Of a DNA stretch of 64,000 nt, positions 42,779 through 50,355 are shown piece by piece. The translations under genes were made by a program, and so were the position numbers. The notes beneath the pieces are model-generated. The model saw only the letters and a program-made list of their open reading frames with translations. It was not told the DNA's origin and did no database searches. Positions within the stretch are counted from its first letter, which is position 1; each line of letters begins with the position of its first letter. The stretch is from Gp1-AA133 sp964641665 (GTDB taxonomy: Bacteria > Acidobacteriota > Terriglobia > Terriglobales > Acidobacteriaceae): the NCBI GenBank assembly GCA_964641665.1, contig CAZXKO010000023.1:48848-112847 (forward strand), given 5' to 3'.

Positions 42779-42807
42779 ATAATAGGGGCGCGCCGAGATT
42801 CTGTCAA
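42779..42807 (-). promoter_or_regulatory. Promoter of the sulfur operon leader
   Basis: On the minus strand, TTGACA (42807-42802) and TATTAT (42784-42779) are separated by 17 bases, a near-consensus sigma70 promoter. The predicted start is about 2-4 bases before the leader ATG. Confidence 0.8.
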
Positions 42808-42885
42808 TGCGGATATGGGGCTCCACCATTCAAATTTTGGATAGTTTAAATCGGAAAATTGGAGAGGCAGGGTGCAGTTCAGCGT

Positions 42886-42914
42886 TTGACTCGATGGTTT
42901 TTCTCTACTAGGCT
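42886..42914 (+). promoter_or_regulatory. Promoter of the histidine operon leader
   Basis: TTGACT (42886-42891), a 17-base spacer and TAGGCT (42909-42914) form a plausible sigma70 promoter. The predicted start is near 42919-42921, about 5-7 bases before the leader ATG at 42926. Confidence 0.6.
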
Positions 42915-42925
42915 GGCACTGTCTT

Positions 42926-42994
42926 ATGTTGACTCACAAGCACCACCGCCATCACCATCACGCGCACGGCGCGTCGGCGGGGGTGTGGTCCTGA
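42926..42994 (+). CDS. hisL: Histidine leader peptide
   Basis: This 22-codon ORF begins MLT and then HKHHRHHHHAH at residues 4-14, with eight His codons, and ends at TGA 42992-42994. It precedes an intrinsic terminator and the histidine biosynthesis operon, the classic arrangement of ribosome-mediated attenuation. When charged His-tRNA is scarce a ribosome stalls on the His codons and readthrough rises. GCGGG at 42977-42981 can pair with CCCGC in the 5' arm of the terminator. There is no room for a ribosome site after the predicted promoter start, so translation is probably leaderless. Confidence 0.9.
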   Translation: MLTHKHHRHHHHAHGASAGVWS

Positions 42995-43020
42995 GATAGG
43001 CTAGCACTCATGGAAGTTCG

Positions 43021-43054
43021 GCCCGCTGAAGCGCAAGAGCTCAGCGGGCTTTTT
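43021..43054 (+). terminator. Leader terminator (attenuator) of the histidine operon
   Basis: GCCCGCTGA (43021-43029) pairs with TCAGCGGGC (43041-43049), followed by TTTTT. It lies 27 bases after the stop of the His leader and 26 bases before hisI. Confidence 0.92.
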
Positions 43055-43080
43055 GTTTCTGCGTGAAAAGGATGCCTCCG

Positions 43081-43443
43081 ATGAACCTGGAAATTGACTT
43101 CAACAAGATGCAGGGACTGGTACCCGCGATCGTGCAAGACGCGGGATCGGACGAGATTCTGATGCTCGGCTTCATGAATCAGGAAGCTTTCGAACGAACT
43201 CTGAACTGCGGGTATGTCACCTTCTTCAGCCGGACGCGCAATGAACTCTGGACGAAGGGAGAGAGTTCCGGCAATCGCCTGAAGGTGATTTCGGTCAGCA
43301 CCGACTGCGACCGCGATACGTTCCTGGTGCGAGTGCAGGTGGAAGGCGCGGGGGTGGTTTGCCATTTGGGGACACGCTCTTGCTTCACGCAGGAAATCCC
43401 GCTTGCCTCCATACAAGCGTCGGGGCAGGAGATCGAACGATGA
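43081..43443 (+). CDS. hisI: Phosphoribosyl-AMP cyclohydrolase
   Basis: This 120-residue enzyme has the HisI motifs MLGFMNQEAF, FFSRTRNELWTKGE, SGNRLKV, the Asp-rich STDCDRDTFLV metal site and VCHLGTRSCF, the latter two supplying zinc and magnesium ligands. It opens the ring of PR-AMP. It lacks the HisE (pyrophosphohydrolase) domain found in fused proteins. ATG 43081 follows AAAAGG; in-frame GTG 43063 and ATG 43072 are alternatives. It is the first structural gene after the attenuator. Confidence 0.94.
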   Translation: MNLEIDFNKMQGLVPAIVQDAGSDEILMLGFMNQEAFERTLNCGYVTFFSRTRNELWTKGESSGNRLKVISVSTDCDRDTFLVRVQVEGAGVVCHLGTRSCFTQEIPLASIQASGQEIER

Positions 43444-44309
43444 AACTGCGACTCGGTATTCCAAAAGGAAGCCTGCAAGAGGCGACGCTCCAACTTTTTT
43501 CTCGCGCGGGTCTCGAGGTGTACACGAGCGCGAGGTCTTATTTCGCATCCACGGGGGACGCTGAGATTGAGTGCATGCTGATCCGCGCGCAAGAAATGGC
43601 CCGCTACGTCGATCATGGGGCGCTGGATGCCGGCCTCACAGGACTTGACTGGGTAGTGGAAAGTGGACTGGAGGTCGTCCCGGTTGCGAACCTGATCTAC
43701 GCGAAGCGAAGCCGCGGCAAGGTGCGGTGGGTCCTGGCGGCCCCGGAAGACTCCCCCTTTCAGCGCGCAGAGGATCTTGCCGGACGAATCATTGCCACAG
43801 AGCTTGTGAATGTCACACGCAATTATTTTCGGAGTAAGGGGATCGAGGTACAGGTCGAGTTCTCATGGGGCGCCACCGAAGTGAAACCGCCGATGCTGGC
43901 TGATGCGATCGTAGAAGTGACAGAGACGGGCAGCTCCTTGAAGGCAAATCGTCTGCGCATCCTCGATACCGTCCTCGAATCGAACACCCAGGTGATCGCG
44001 AACAAAGCAGCATGGGCAGCTTCGGAAAAGCGGCGCAAGATCGAAAACCTGGCCCTCATGTTGCGCGGAGCCATGGAAGCCCAAGACCGGGTGGGCCTGA
44101 TGCTCAACGTGCGCAAGGAACACCTCGAGGGCGTTCTGGCCGTGCTGCCCGCGCTGAAGAATCCGACGATCTCGACGTTGAGTGACGGGGAGTGGGTGGC
44201 AGTAAACACGGTGATCGAGGAATCAGAGGCGTGGCAGGTAATTCCGCGCCTAAAGGAAGCCCAGGCGCAAGGCATCGTAGAGTACCCCCTGAACAAGGTG
44301 GTGATGTAA
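43440..44309 (+). CDS. hisG: ATP phosphoribosyltransferase, long form
   Basis: This 289-residue protein catalyses the committed step of histidine synthesis. It begins MKLRLGIPKGSLQEATLQLF and includes DAGLTGLDWVVE and the PRPP-binding region TELVNVTRNYF through ADAIVEVTETGSSL. The C-terminal about 75 residues (KEHLEGVLAVLPALKNPTIS) are the regulatory domain of long-form HisG, so feedback inhibition by histidine is expected and HisZ is not needed. The ATG overlaps the hisI stop. Confidence 0.95.
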   Translation: MKLRLGIPKGSLQEATLQLFSRAGLEVYTSARSYFASTGDAEIECMLIRAQEMARYVDHGALDAGLTGLDWVVESGLEVVPVANLIYAKRSRGKVRWVLAAPEDSPFQRAEDLAGRIIATELVNVTRNYFRSKGIEVQVEFSWGATEVKPPMLADAIVEVTETGSSLKANRLRILDTVLESNTQVIANKAAWAASEKRRKIENLALMLRGAMEAQDRVGLMLNVRKEHLEGVLAVLPALKNPTISTLSDGEWVAVNTVIEESEAWQVIPRLKEAQAQGIVEYPLNKVVM

Positions 44310-45550
44310 TGCGGATTCTGACCGGAGCCGCCGCCTCGCGCCGGGTGGACCAACTTGAAGCGCGTGGCTCCGCGTTCTGCACCGTGGAACCGAAGGTGCG
44401 CAGGATTGTGGAAGACGTGCGTCGCGAAGGTGACCGGGCAGTGCGGCGATATGCCGAGAAGTGGGACAGCCTCGCTCGTAACCGCAGCCTCCGAGTTCCC
44501 GAAGCGGAGTTGGAAGCGGCATGGACGACGGCGACTCCGCGACTGCGCGCAGCACTACGGGAGGCAGCCGCGAATATTCGCCGCTTCTGTAACTGGCAGC
44601 GACCGCGGGAGTGGAAGCACACCCGAGGCGGGATGACGTTGGGACAGATCATCCGTCCCTTGAACTCGGTCGGATGTTACGTTCCGGGAGGCCGCCATCC
44701 ACTGGTTTCGACACTGCTCATGACAGTCGTTCCAGCGCAGGTTGCTCAAGTCCGCGAAATCTGCGTGGTTTCGCCGAACCCGCAACCGGAGGTTCTAGCG
44801 GCAGCGTACATGCTTGGGGTCCGAGGCTTCTACCGGATCGGAGGTGCTCAAGCGATCGCAGCACTCGCCTTCGGCACGCGGAGTATTCCCCGCGTGGACA
44901 AGATCGTGGGGCCCGGCAACCAGTTCGTTACGCTCGCTAAGAAATTAGTGGCGTTTGATTGTTCAATTGATTTTCTCGCTGGGCCAACGGAGGCCGTTAT
45001 CCTGAGCAATCGGGGCCGGGCTGAGTTCATCGCGGCAGATCTGGTGGCGCAGGCAGAACATGACCCGAATGCGATCCCCGTCTTTATCACAACGTCAAAG
45101 CATCTCGCTTATGCGGTGAAAACAACGGTGAAACGACTGACGGAACCGAATCCCACAGCTCGCCAAGCGGTAGCGCGCAACGGATCTGTACTGCTCGCAC
45201 GTTCCCAAAAGCAAGCCGTCGAATGGGCGAATCGAATCGCTGCTGAACACATCACCGTTGAGCGCCAAGACTTAGCGTCGATCACGAATGCCGGATCTGT
45301 CTTTGTTGGCGACTACTCGGCTCAGGCGGCCGGTGACTACGCATCAGGGCCCAATCACGTATTACCAACGGCTGGAGCCGCCCGCTTCCGCGGAGGACTT
45401 ACAGTGACGGACTTCGTGAAGGTCATTACCGTGCAGGAACTCTCTGCGCGAGGACTTGAAAGTATCGGCAAGACGGTGACGTACCTCGCCGAAACAGAAG
45501 GTTTGCAGGCTCATGCTGCTTCGATACGAGCGAGGTGTCCCGATGCTTAG
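44309..45550 (+). CDS. hisD: Histidinol dehydrogenase
   Basis: This 413-residue enzyme carries out the two last oxidations from histidinol to histidine. Conserved blocks are VGCYVPGGRHPLVSTLLMT, GVRGFYRIGGAQAIAALAFG, VDKIVGPGNQFV, DFLAGPTEAVI, ADLVAQAEHDP and NHVLPTAGAARF, with zinc ligands in the last two. ATG 44309 overlaps the hisG stop (TAATG). It is a little shorter than the usual 430 residues at the N-terminus. Confidence 0.95.
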   Translation: MRILTGAAASRRVDQLEARGSAFCTVEPKVRRIVEDVRREGDRAVRRYAEKWDSLARNRSLRVPEAELEAAWTTATPRLRAALREAAANIRRFCNWQRPREWKHTRGGMTLGQIIRPLNSVGCYVPGGRHPLVSTLLMTVVPAQVAQVREICVVSPNPQPEVLAAAYMLGVRGFYRIGGAQAIAALAFGTRSIPRVDKIVGPGNQFVTLAKKLVAFDCSIDFLAGPTEAVILSNRGRAEFIAADLVAQAEHDPNAIPVFITTSKHLAYAVKTTVKRLTEPNPTARQAVARNGSVLLARSQKQAVEWANRIAAEHITVERQDLASITNAGSVFVGDYSAQAAGDYASGPNHVLPTAGAARFRGGLTVTDFVKVITVQELSARGLESIGKTVTYLAETEGLQAHAASIRARCPDA

Positions 45551-46622
45551 CCCGCGCGCAGCCGTGCGCCAGCTTCCGACATATCACCCGCCCCTCGCTG
45601 GACGGACCGGGCTGCGCCTTGACTTCAACGAGAACACGGTCGGATGTTCTCCACGAGTGTTGGAACGCTTGCACAGGATCGACGTGGAAGAGTTAGCGCG
45701 CTACCCCGAACGCGAACCGGTCGAGGCAGTCGCGGCGGGTTGTCTTGGAACAAAACCCGAAGAGCTGCTACTGACGAATGGGGTCGACGAGGCCATTCAC
45801 CTCTTGGCGGAGACATACCTGGAACCCGGGGATGAAGCGTTTATCGTAGTTCCGACCTTCTCGATGTACGAAATCTTTGCCGCGGCAACGGGTGCGCGCA
45901 TCGTCAAGATTCCAGCGGGAAAGGATTTCTCCTTTCCATTAGTCGATGTTTTGCGCCGCGTCACCAAGGCTACGCGGTTGATTGCGGTCGCCAATCCCAA
46001 CAATCCAACCGGTTCGGCGGCAAGCTTAGATGATCTGTTGCGACTAGCCGAGGCGGCACCCGAGGCTGCCTTGCTGGTCGACGAGGCCTATTTCGAGTTT
46101 CATGGAGAGACGCTGCTGAGCCGATGGCAAGATCGGCCCAACATCTTTGTGGCTCGTACGTTTTCCAAAGCATACGGATTGGCAGGTCTCCGCGTGGGAG
46201 TGCTGATGGGCGAGGCGCAGCAGATGAGCATGGTGAGGAAGGTCGCTTCCCCTTACAACGTCAACAGCGTGGCGCTGGCATGCTTGCCGGAAGCCCTCGC
46301 CGATGAAGCTTATGTGCGACGCTACGTGTCCGAAGTCCGTGAAGGTCGAGAACGCCTTCAACTGGAGCTCAATGCTCTTGGTTTTCCCTACTGGCGCAGT
46401 CGGGCGAACTTCGTGTTGATGCGACTCGGAGCTTTGAATTCTGGGTTCATTCGACGGATGCGCGAGCAAGGCATTTTGGTCCGGGATCGTTCTCGCGATC
46501 CGGGGTGCGAAGGCTGCGTCCGGATTACGCTCGGTTCCACCGAACAAACGGATAGATTGTTGCCCGTGCTGCGGGAGAGTCTGCGGGAGATCGGCGCCTT
46601 GGCTCACGAGGTTCGCCCATGA
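45543..46622 (+). CDS. hisC: Histidinol-phosphate aminotransferase
   Basis: This 359-residue PLP enzyme shows LDFNENTVGCSPRVLE near the N-terminus, TNGVDEAIHLL, ANPNNPTGS, LVDEAYFEF, and the PLP-lysine block RTFSKAYGLAGLRVGVLMG. ATG 45543 overlaps the hisD stop by 8 bases. It transaminates imidazole-acetol phosphate to histidinol phosphate. Confidence 0.94.
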   Translation: MLSPRAAVRQLPTYHPPLAGRTGLRLDFNENTVGCSPRVLERLHRIDVEELARYPEREPVEAVAAGCLGTKPEELLLTNGVDEAIHLLAETYLEPGDEAFIVVPTFSMYEIFAAATGARIVKIPAGKDFSFPLVDVLRRVTKATRLIAVANPNNPTGSAASLDDLLRLAEAAPEAALLVDEAYFEFHGETLLSRWQDRPNIFVARTFSKAYGLAGLRVGVLMGEAQQMSMVRKVASPYNVNSVALACLPEALADEAYVRRYVSEVREGRERLQLELNALGFPYWRSRANFVLMRLGALNSGFIRRMREQGILVRDRSRDPGCEGCVRITLGSTEQTDRLLPVLRESLREIGALAHEVRP

Positions 46623-47206
46623 GAAAGGCACGCATACATCGTCCGACCAAGGAAACTGACATTCGTGCAGCCCTGAATATCGATGGGCGAGGACAATACA
46701 AGATCTCGACCGGCATCCATTTCTTCGACCACATGCTTGAGTTGTTTGCTCATCACGGAGGCTTTGATCTTGACCTGCAGGCCAACGGCGACCTTGAAGT
46801 GGACCAGCACCATACTGTAGAGGACGTCGGGATTGTGCTCGGGCAAGCGTTCGATAAGGCGCTGGGCAGCAAACGAGGCATCCTGAGAGCGGGCTACTTC
46901 CTCATGCCGATGGATGAGACTCTTGGGCTGGCTGCCGTCGACTTCTGTGGCCGGACATCGGTTTCTGTGGATACCAGAGTGCGAGTGCGACTGGTGGGCG
47001 ACTTGCAGACCGAACTGGTTCATGACTTCTTCGAGGGCTTCGCACGCGGCGCGAAGGCGAGCGTCCACGCGCGGATTCTGTACGGCCGCTCGAACCATCA
47101 CAAGATCGAGTCTCTCTTCAAAGCTTTTGCCCGAGCGGTTCGCGCGGCTTGCTGGCGGGATCGGCGTATGGCCCGATTTATTCCCAGCACGAAGGGAGTC
47201 CTGTGA
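46619..47206 (+). CDS. hisB: Imidazoleglycerol-phosphate dehydratase
   Basis: This 195-residue monofunctional HisB has the paired metal-binding motifs FFDHMLELFAHHGGFDL and HHTVEDVGIVLGQAF in the first half and HDFFEGFARGAKASVH with HHKIESLFKAFARAVR in the second. The phosphatase domain present in enterobacterial HisB is absent, so histidinol phosphatase must be elsewhere. The ATG overlaps the hisC stop. Confidence 0.95.
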   Translation: MRKARIHRPTKETDIRAALNIDGRGQYKISTGIHFFDHMLELFAHHGGFDLDLQANGDLEVDQHHTVEDVGIVLGQAFDKALGSKRGILRAGYFLMPMDETLGLAAVDFCGRTSVSVDTRVRVRLVGDLQTELVHDFFEGFARGAKASVHARILYGRSNHHKIESLFKAFARAVRAACWRDRRMARFIPSTKGVL

Positions 47207-47802
47207 CCATCGCACTTGTCGACTACGGCGCCGGGAATCTGACCTCGGTAAAGAAGGCGCTGGATTTTCTGGGGCAATCTTCGATGATCACGGCGGATCC
47301 CGACCAGGTTGTGCGAGCAGACAAAATGATTGTTCCCGGGGTCGGTCATTTTGCAACCACCGAAGCCCTTTGCAGCAGCGGACTGAAGGACGCCGTTGAG
47401 ACGGCTATCGGCCGGGGCACACCTTTCCTGGGAATCTGCCTCGGGATGCAGTGGATGTTCAATTCGAGCAGCGAGGCGCCGGGCGTAGCTGGCCTTGGTG
47501 TGTTTCCTGGGGAGTGCGTGCACTTCCCCGCGGAGGTAAAGTCGCCTCACGTCGGCTGGAACGCACTGCAGATTCGCGGCGCTTCGCGCCTATTGCGCGG
47601 CTTGCCGGCGGAATGCTTTGTTTACTTCACTCACTCTTACCGGGTACCCGTGGTCGCCCCAACGGTCGCCACCTGTGAGTATGGCGGAACTTTTTCCGCC
47701 GTGGTCGAAAGGGACAATCTCTTTGGTGTCCAGTTTCATCCGGAGAAATCCGGCGCGATCGGTATCAAGCTACTCGAGAACTTTTGCGGATTGTCATGCT
47801 AA
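47203..47802 (+). CDS. hisH: Imidazole glycerol phosphate synthase, glutaminase subunit
   Basis: This 199-residue class I amidotransferase has ALVDYGAGNL at the N-terminus, the nucleophile loop FLGICLGMQWMF (Cys near residue 80) and the FGVQFHPEKSG block with catalytic His and Glu. It feeds ammonia to HisF. GTG 47203 overlaps the hisB stop; the longer open frame is not needed. Confidence 0.94.
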   Translation: MTIALVDYGAGNLTSVKKALDFLGQSSMITADPDQVVRADKMIVPGVGHFATTEALCSSGLKDAVETAIGRGTPFLGICLGMQWMFNSSSEAPGVAGLGVFPGECVHFPAEVKSPHVGWNALQIRGASRLLRGLPAECFVYFTHSYRVPVVAPTVATCEYGGTFSAVVERDNLFGVQFHPEKSGAIGIKLLENFCGLSC

Positions 47803-48563
47803 CCAAACGTATCATTGCCTGTCTCGACGTCGACGGCGGTCGTGTGGTGAAAGGTGTTCAGTTCGTGAACTTGCGGGATGCAGGAGATCCCGCAGAGCTG
47901 GCCGTCGCCCACAGCCAAGCCGGCGCCGACGAGATCGTACTGCTGGATATATCGGCGACCGCCGAGAAGCGCAAGACGCTTCTCGAAACGGTTAGGCGGA
48001 CGGCACGAGAACTCTTCATCCCCTTCACGGTGGGAGGTGGTATTCGCACGCTGGATGAGGCGGCGAGCGTGTTTGAAGCCGGAGCGGATAAGATCAGCAT
48101 CAATTCTGCAGCGCTTACCGACCCTAGCCTCATCACCTGCATCGCCGACCGGTTTGGCTCGCAGGCCGTCATCGTGGCTATTGATGCGAGGCGGAGCAAC
48201 GGTACAGGCAATTACGAAGCGTTTGCTCGAGGTGGCCGAACGCCCACGGGCCGCGACGCCGTGGTCTGGGCGCGTGAAGCGGAATCGCGGGGCGCTGGTG
48301 AGATTCTTCTCACGTCCATGGATCGCGACGGCACCGGCAGCGGGTTTGAGTGCAGGCTGACGCGCTCGATTTCCGATGGCGTCCGCATTCCGGTGATCGC
48401 TTCTGGAGGGGCAGGATCGGCTCAACACTTTGTCGAGGTCTTCCGCGAGGGTCACGCCGACGCGGCCCTCGCGGCCTCGATCCTGCACTACGGGACAACT
48501 CCCCTTGCCGAGCTGAAGCGAGATCTGGCGGCCGTGGGAATTTCTGTGAGGTGGCCGTGCTGA
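47796..48563 (+). CDS. hisF: Imidazole glycerol phosphate synthase, cyclase subunit
   Basis: This 255-residue TIM barrel begins MLTKRIIACLDVDGGRVVKG and has FTVGGGIRTLDEAASVFEAGADKIS, the catalytic Asp in CLDVD and in LTSMDRDGT, and IASGGAG. It makes IGP and AICAR with HisH. ATG 47796 overlaps the hisH stop. It lies before hisA, the reverse of the usual A-F order. Confidence 0.95.
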   Translation: MLTKRIIACLDVDGGRVVKGVQFVNLRDAGDPAELAVAHSQAGADEIVLLDISATAEKRKTLLETVRRTARELFIPFTVGGGIRTLDEAASVFEAGADKISINSAALTDPSLITCIADRFGSQAVIVAIDARRSNGTGNYEAFARGGRTPTGRDAVVWAREAESRGAGEILLTSMDRDGTGSGFECRLTRSISDGVRIPVIASGGAGSAQHFVEVFREGHADAALAASILHYGTTPLAELKRDLAAVGISVRWPC

Positions 48564-49246
48564 TCCCTTCGATCGACCTCATGGGCGGCAAGATCGTGCA
48601 GCTGATACAAGGCGAGAAGAAGGCGCTAGAGTTTGATGACTTCGAGGCCTGGATTGAACGATTCACGAAGTATCCGCTGGTCCAGCTGATCGATCTCGAT
48701 GCGGCGATCGGCAGCGGGAACAACCGGGCGCTCTTGCGCCAGTTTACTAGGCGTCTCGCGTGTCAGGTAGGAGGCGGGATACGATCCATCGAGACTGCGC
48801 AGGAAGTTTTAGAAACCGGGGTGCGGCGCGTAATTCTCGGTTCGGTTCTGGTCCGAAACAATGAAATGGACACCAGCGTTGCTAAACAGTTCGCCGACAG
48901 ACTCGGACAAGATCGACTGACGTTTGCGATCGACTCGAAAGGCGGCAGGATCGCGATCAAAGGATGGCGCGAACGGACAGCCATCACCCCGTCTGAAATG
49001 ATTCAGGCGCAGGAACCGTACTGCAGCGCCTTCCTCTATACGCACATTGACACGGAAGGACTCTTGAAAGGCATCCCGCTTGAAGTTGTTCGTGAGCTGC
49101 GCAGCCTAACTACCAGACAGTTCATTGCAGCCGGCGGAATCTCTAGCCAGATCGAGGTCGACCAACTCGACAAGATGGGTATTGACGCGGTGGTTGGGAT
49201 GGCCATCTACACGGGCAGGATGAAGCTTGACCCACGCCCAGCTTGA
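48557..49246 (+). CDS. hisA: HisA-type phosphoribosylformimino-AICAR isomerase
   Basis: This 229-residue TIM barrel begins MLIPSIDLMGGKIVQLIQG and has QLIDLDAAIGSG, VGGGIRS, ILGSVLVRN, LTFAIDSKGGRIAIKGWRE, and IAAGGIS, matching HisA. GTG 48557 is chosen after GAGGT; it overlaps the hisF stop. It is a little shorter than usual (about 240-250). It ends 5 bases before the convergent ATP-grasp gene; no terminator is visible. Confidence 0.88.
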   Translation: MLIPSIDLMGGKIVQLIQGEKKALEFDDFEAWIERFTKYPLVQLIDLDAAIGSGNNRALLRQFTRRLACQVGGGIRSIETAQEVLETGVRRVILGSVLVRNNEMDTSVAKQFADRLGQDRLTFAIDSKGGRIAIKGWRERTAITPSEMIQAQEPYCSAFLYTHIDTEGLLKGIPLEVVRELRSLTTRQFIAAGGISSQIEVDQLDKMGIDAVVGMAIYTGRMKLDPRPA

Positions 49247-49251
49247 TGGCC

Positions 49252-50295
49252 TCAGTTGCGAGGGCGATACCTGGCCATGGCGAGATCAACGATCTCTCCA
49301 ATCAGTTGGGTATATGAGCGCCCTGAAGCCTTGGCCGCCATGGCGAATTCCTGCTTGCTCGACAGCCACGGATTTGGATTGGCCTCGATCACGTAGACTT
49401 CGCCTTTCGCAGAAAGCCGCATGTCGATGCGACCATAGTCGCGCAGTTTGACAGCCCGGTGGGCGGCAAGAGCGGTCTCGGTCAACCGAGTTGTTGTCTC
49501 CTCGTCGAGATCTTCCGCGACGCCCGACTTGGTCAGCTTGTACGCTTCGGCCTCCTTCTCGAACTTGACGTCGTAGCTGGCGATCCGGGGAGTTCCCTTC
49601 GGCAGCTTTGAGAAATCGAGTTCGACCAGTGGAAGTGCCTGCGCGGATTCGTAACTGCCAAGAATCGCGGCATATATTTCCCGTCCCTCGATGTATTCCT
49701 CGATAATCGCCGGGGAATCGAACTCGTTCTGTATGCTCTCCATCCGCTCCATCAATTCTTTGACGCTCGTGACCACCGCGTTCGCATTGATCCCAATGGA
49801 GCCGTCCTCGGCCAGAGGTTTAACAATGAGGGGAAATGAAATGTCGTGGGCGTGTTCGATGCTGCCTCGGTAGGACGTTGCAAAATAAGGAGTGCGGATG
49901 CCGTGAAAGGCAAACATCTTTTTGGCAATCGCCTTGTCTTGGGCCAGGAAGCTCGCGTGGGGGCCGGCGCCGGTATAGGGCTTGCCCAACAAGTCGAGAT
50001 AGGCGGCGACGTGCATCTCTTTCGTGTCGTCTCCGGCGAACGACTCGGTCAGGTTAAAGATGAGGTCGGATTCGCACTTGGCAAGCGAGTTCAGGCATTG
50101 CGGCGTGCCGTCAAGAACCTGATAGAACGGCTCGTGCCCGAGCTTTTCCAGCGCCTCGAAAATCTCTTCCCGATCTTCTTTCTCTCGCTTGGCTTTCTTG
50201 CGGGATCTTTTCTTGCGCGCGGGCGGCTTCGGCTCGGGCGGTTCAGCCGGAGCCGCTTCCTCCTCCCACACGTCGTAGAGAACGGCAATCTTCAT
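49252..50295 (-). CDS. D-Ala-D-Ala-ligase-like ATP-grasp protein
   Basis: This 347-residue ATP-grasp protein resembles D-alanine-D-alanine ligases: DLIFNLTESFAGDDTKEMHVAAYLDLLG, PLIVKPLAEDGSIGIN, IIEEYIEGREIYAAILG, and the metal-binding IDMRLSAKGEVYVIEANPNP. It carries an unusual Pro- and then Lys/Arg/Glu-rich insert at about residues 13-44. ATG 50295 fits the start of the fold better than the upstream in-frame ATG or the extension to 50352. It follows the metallopeptidase gene by 60 bases. It probably joins an amino acid or peptide, but the substrate is unknown. Confidence 0.83.
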   Translation of the reverse strand: MKIAVLYDVWEEEAAPAEPPEPKPPARKKRSRKKAKREKEDREEIFEALEKLGHEPFYQVLDGTPQCLNSLAKCESDLIFNLTESFAGDDTKEMHVAAYLDLLGKPYTGAGPHASFLAQDKAIAKKMFAFHGIRTPYFATSYRGSIEHAHDISFPLIVKPLAEDGSIGINANAVVTSVKELMERMESIQNEFDSPAIIEEYIEGREIYAAILGSYESAQALPLVELDFSKLPKGTPRIASYDVKFEKEAEAYKLTKSGVAEDLDEETTTRLTETALAAHRAVKLRDYGRIDMRLSAKGEVYVIEANPNPWLSSKQEFAMAAKASGRSYTQLIGEIVDLAMARYRPRN

Positions 50296-50355
50296 TGCAA
50301 GTCCCATCCAATGATGGCGCGCACAGATCTCATCATATCGCGTCCTCTGCAAAAA

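Noticed and set aside
42926..42994. His-rich peptide could be a cloned His-tag or vector contamination
   Set aside because: The His codons are interspersed with Lys, Arg and Ala, the ORF is followed by a terminator and the his operon, and flanking sequence is continuous with chromosomal genes.
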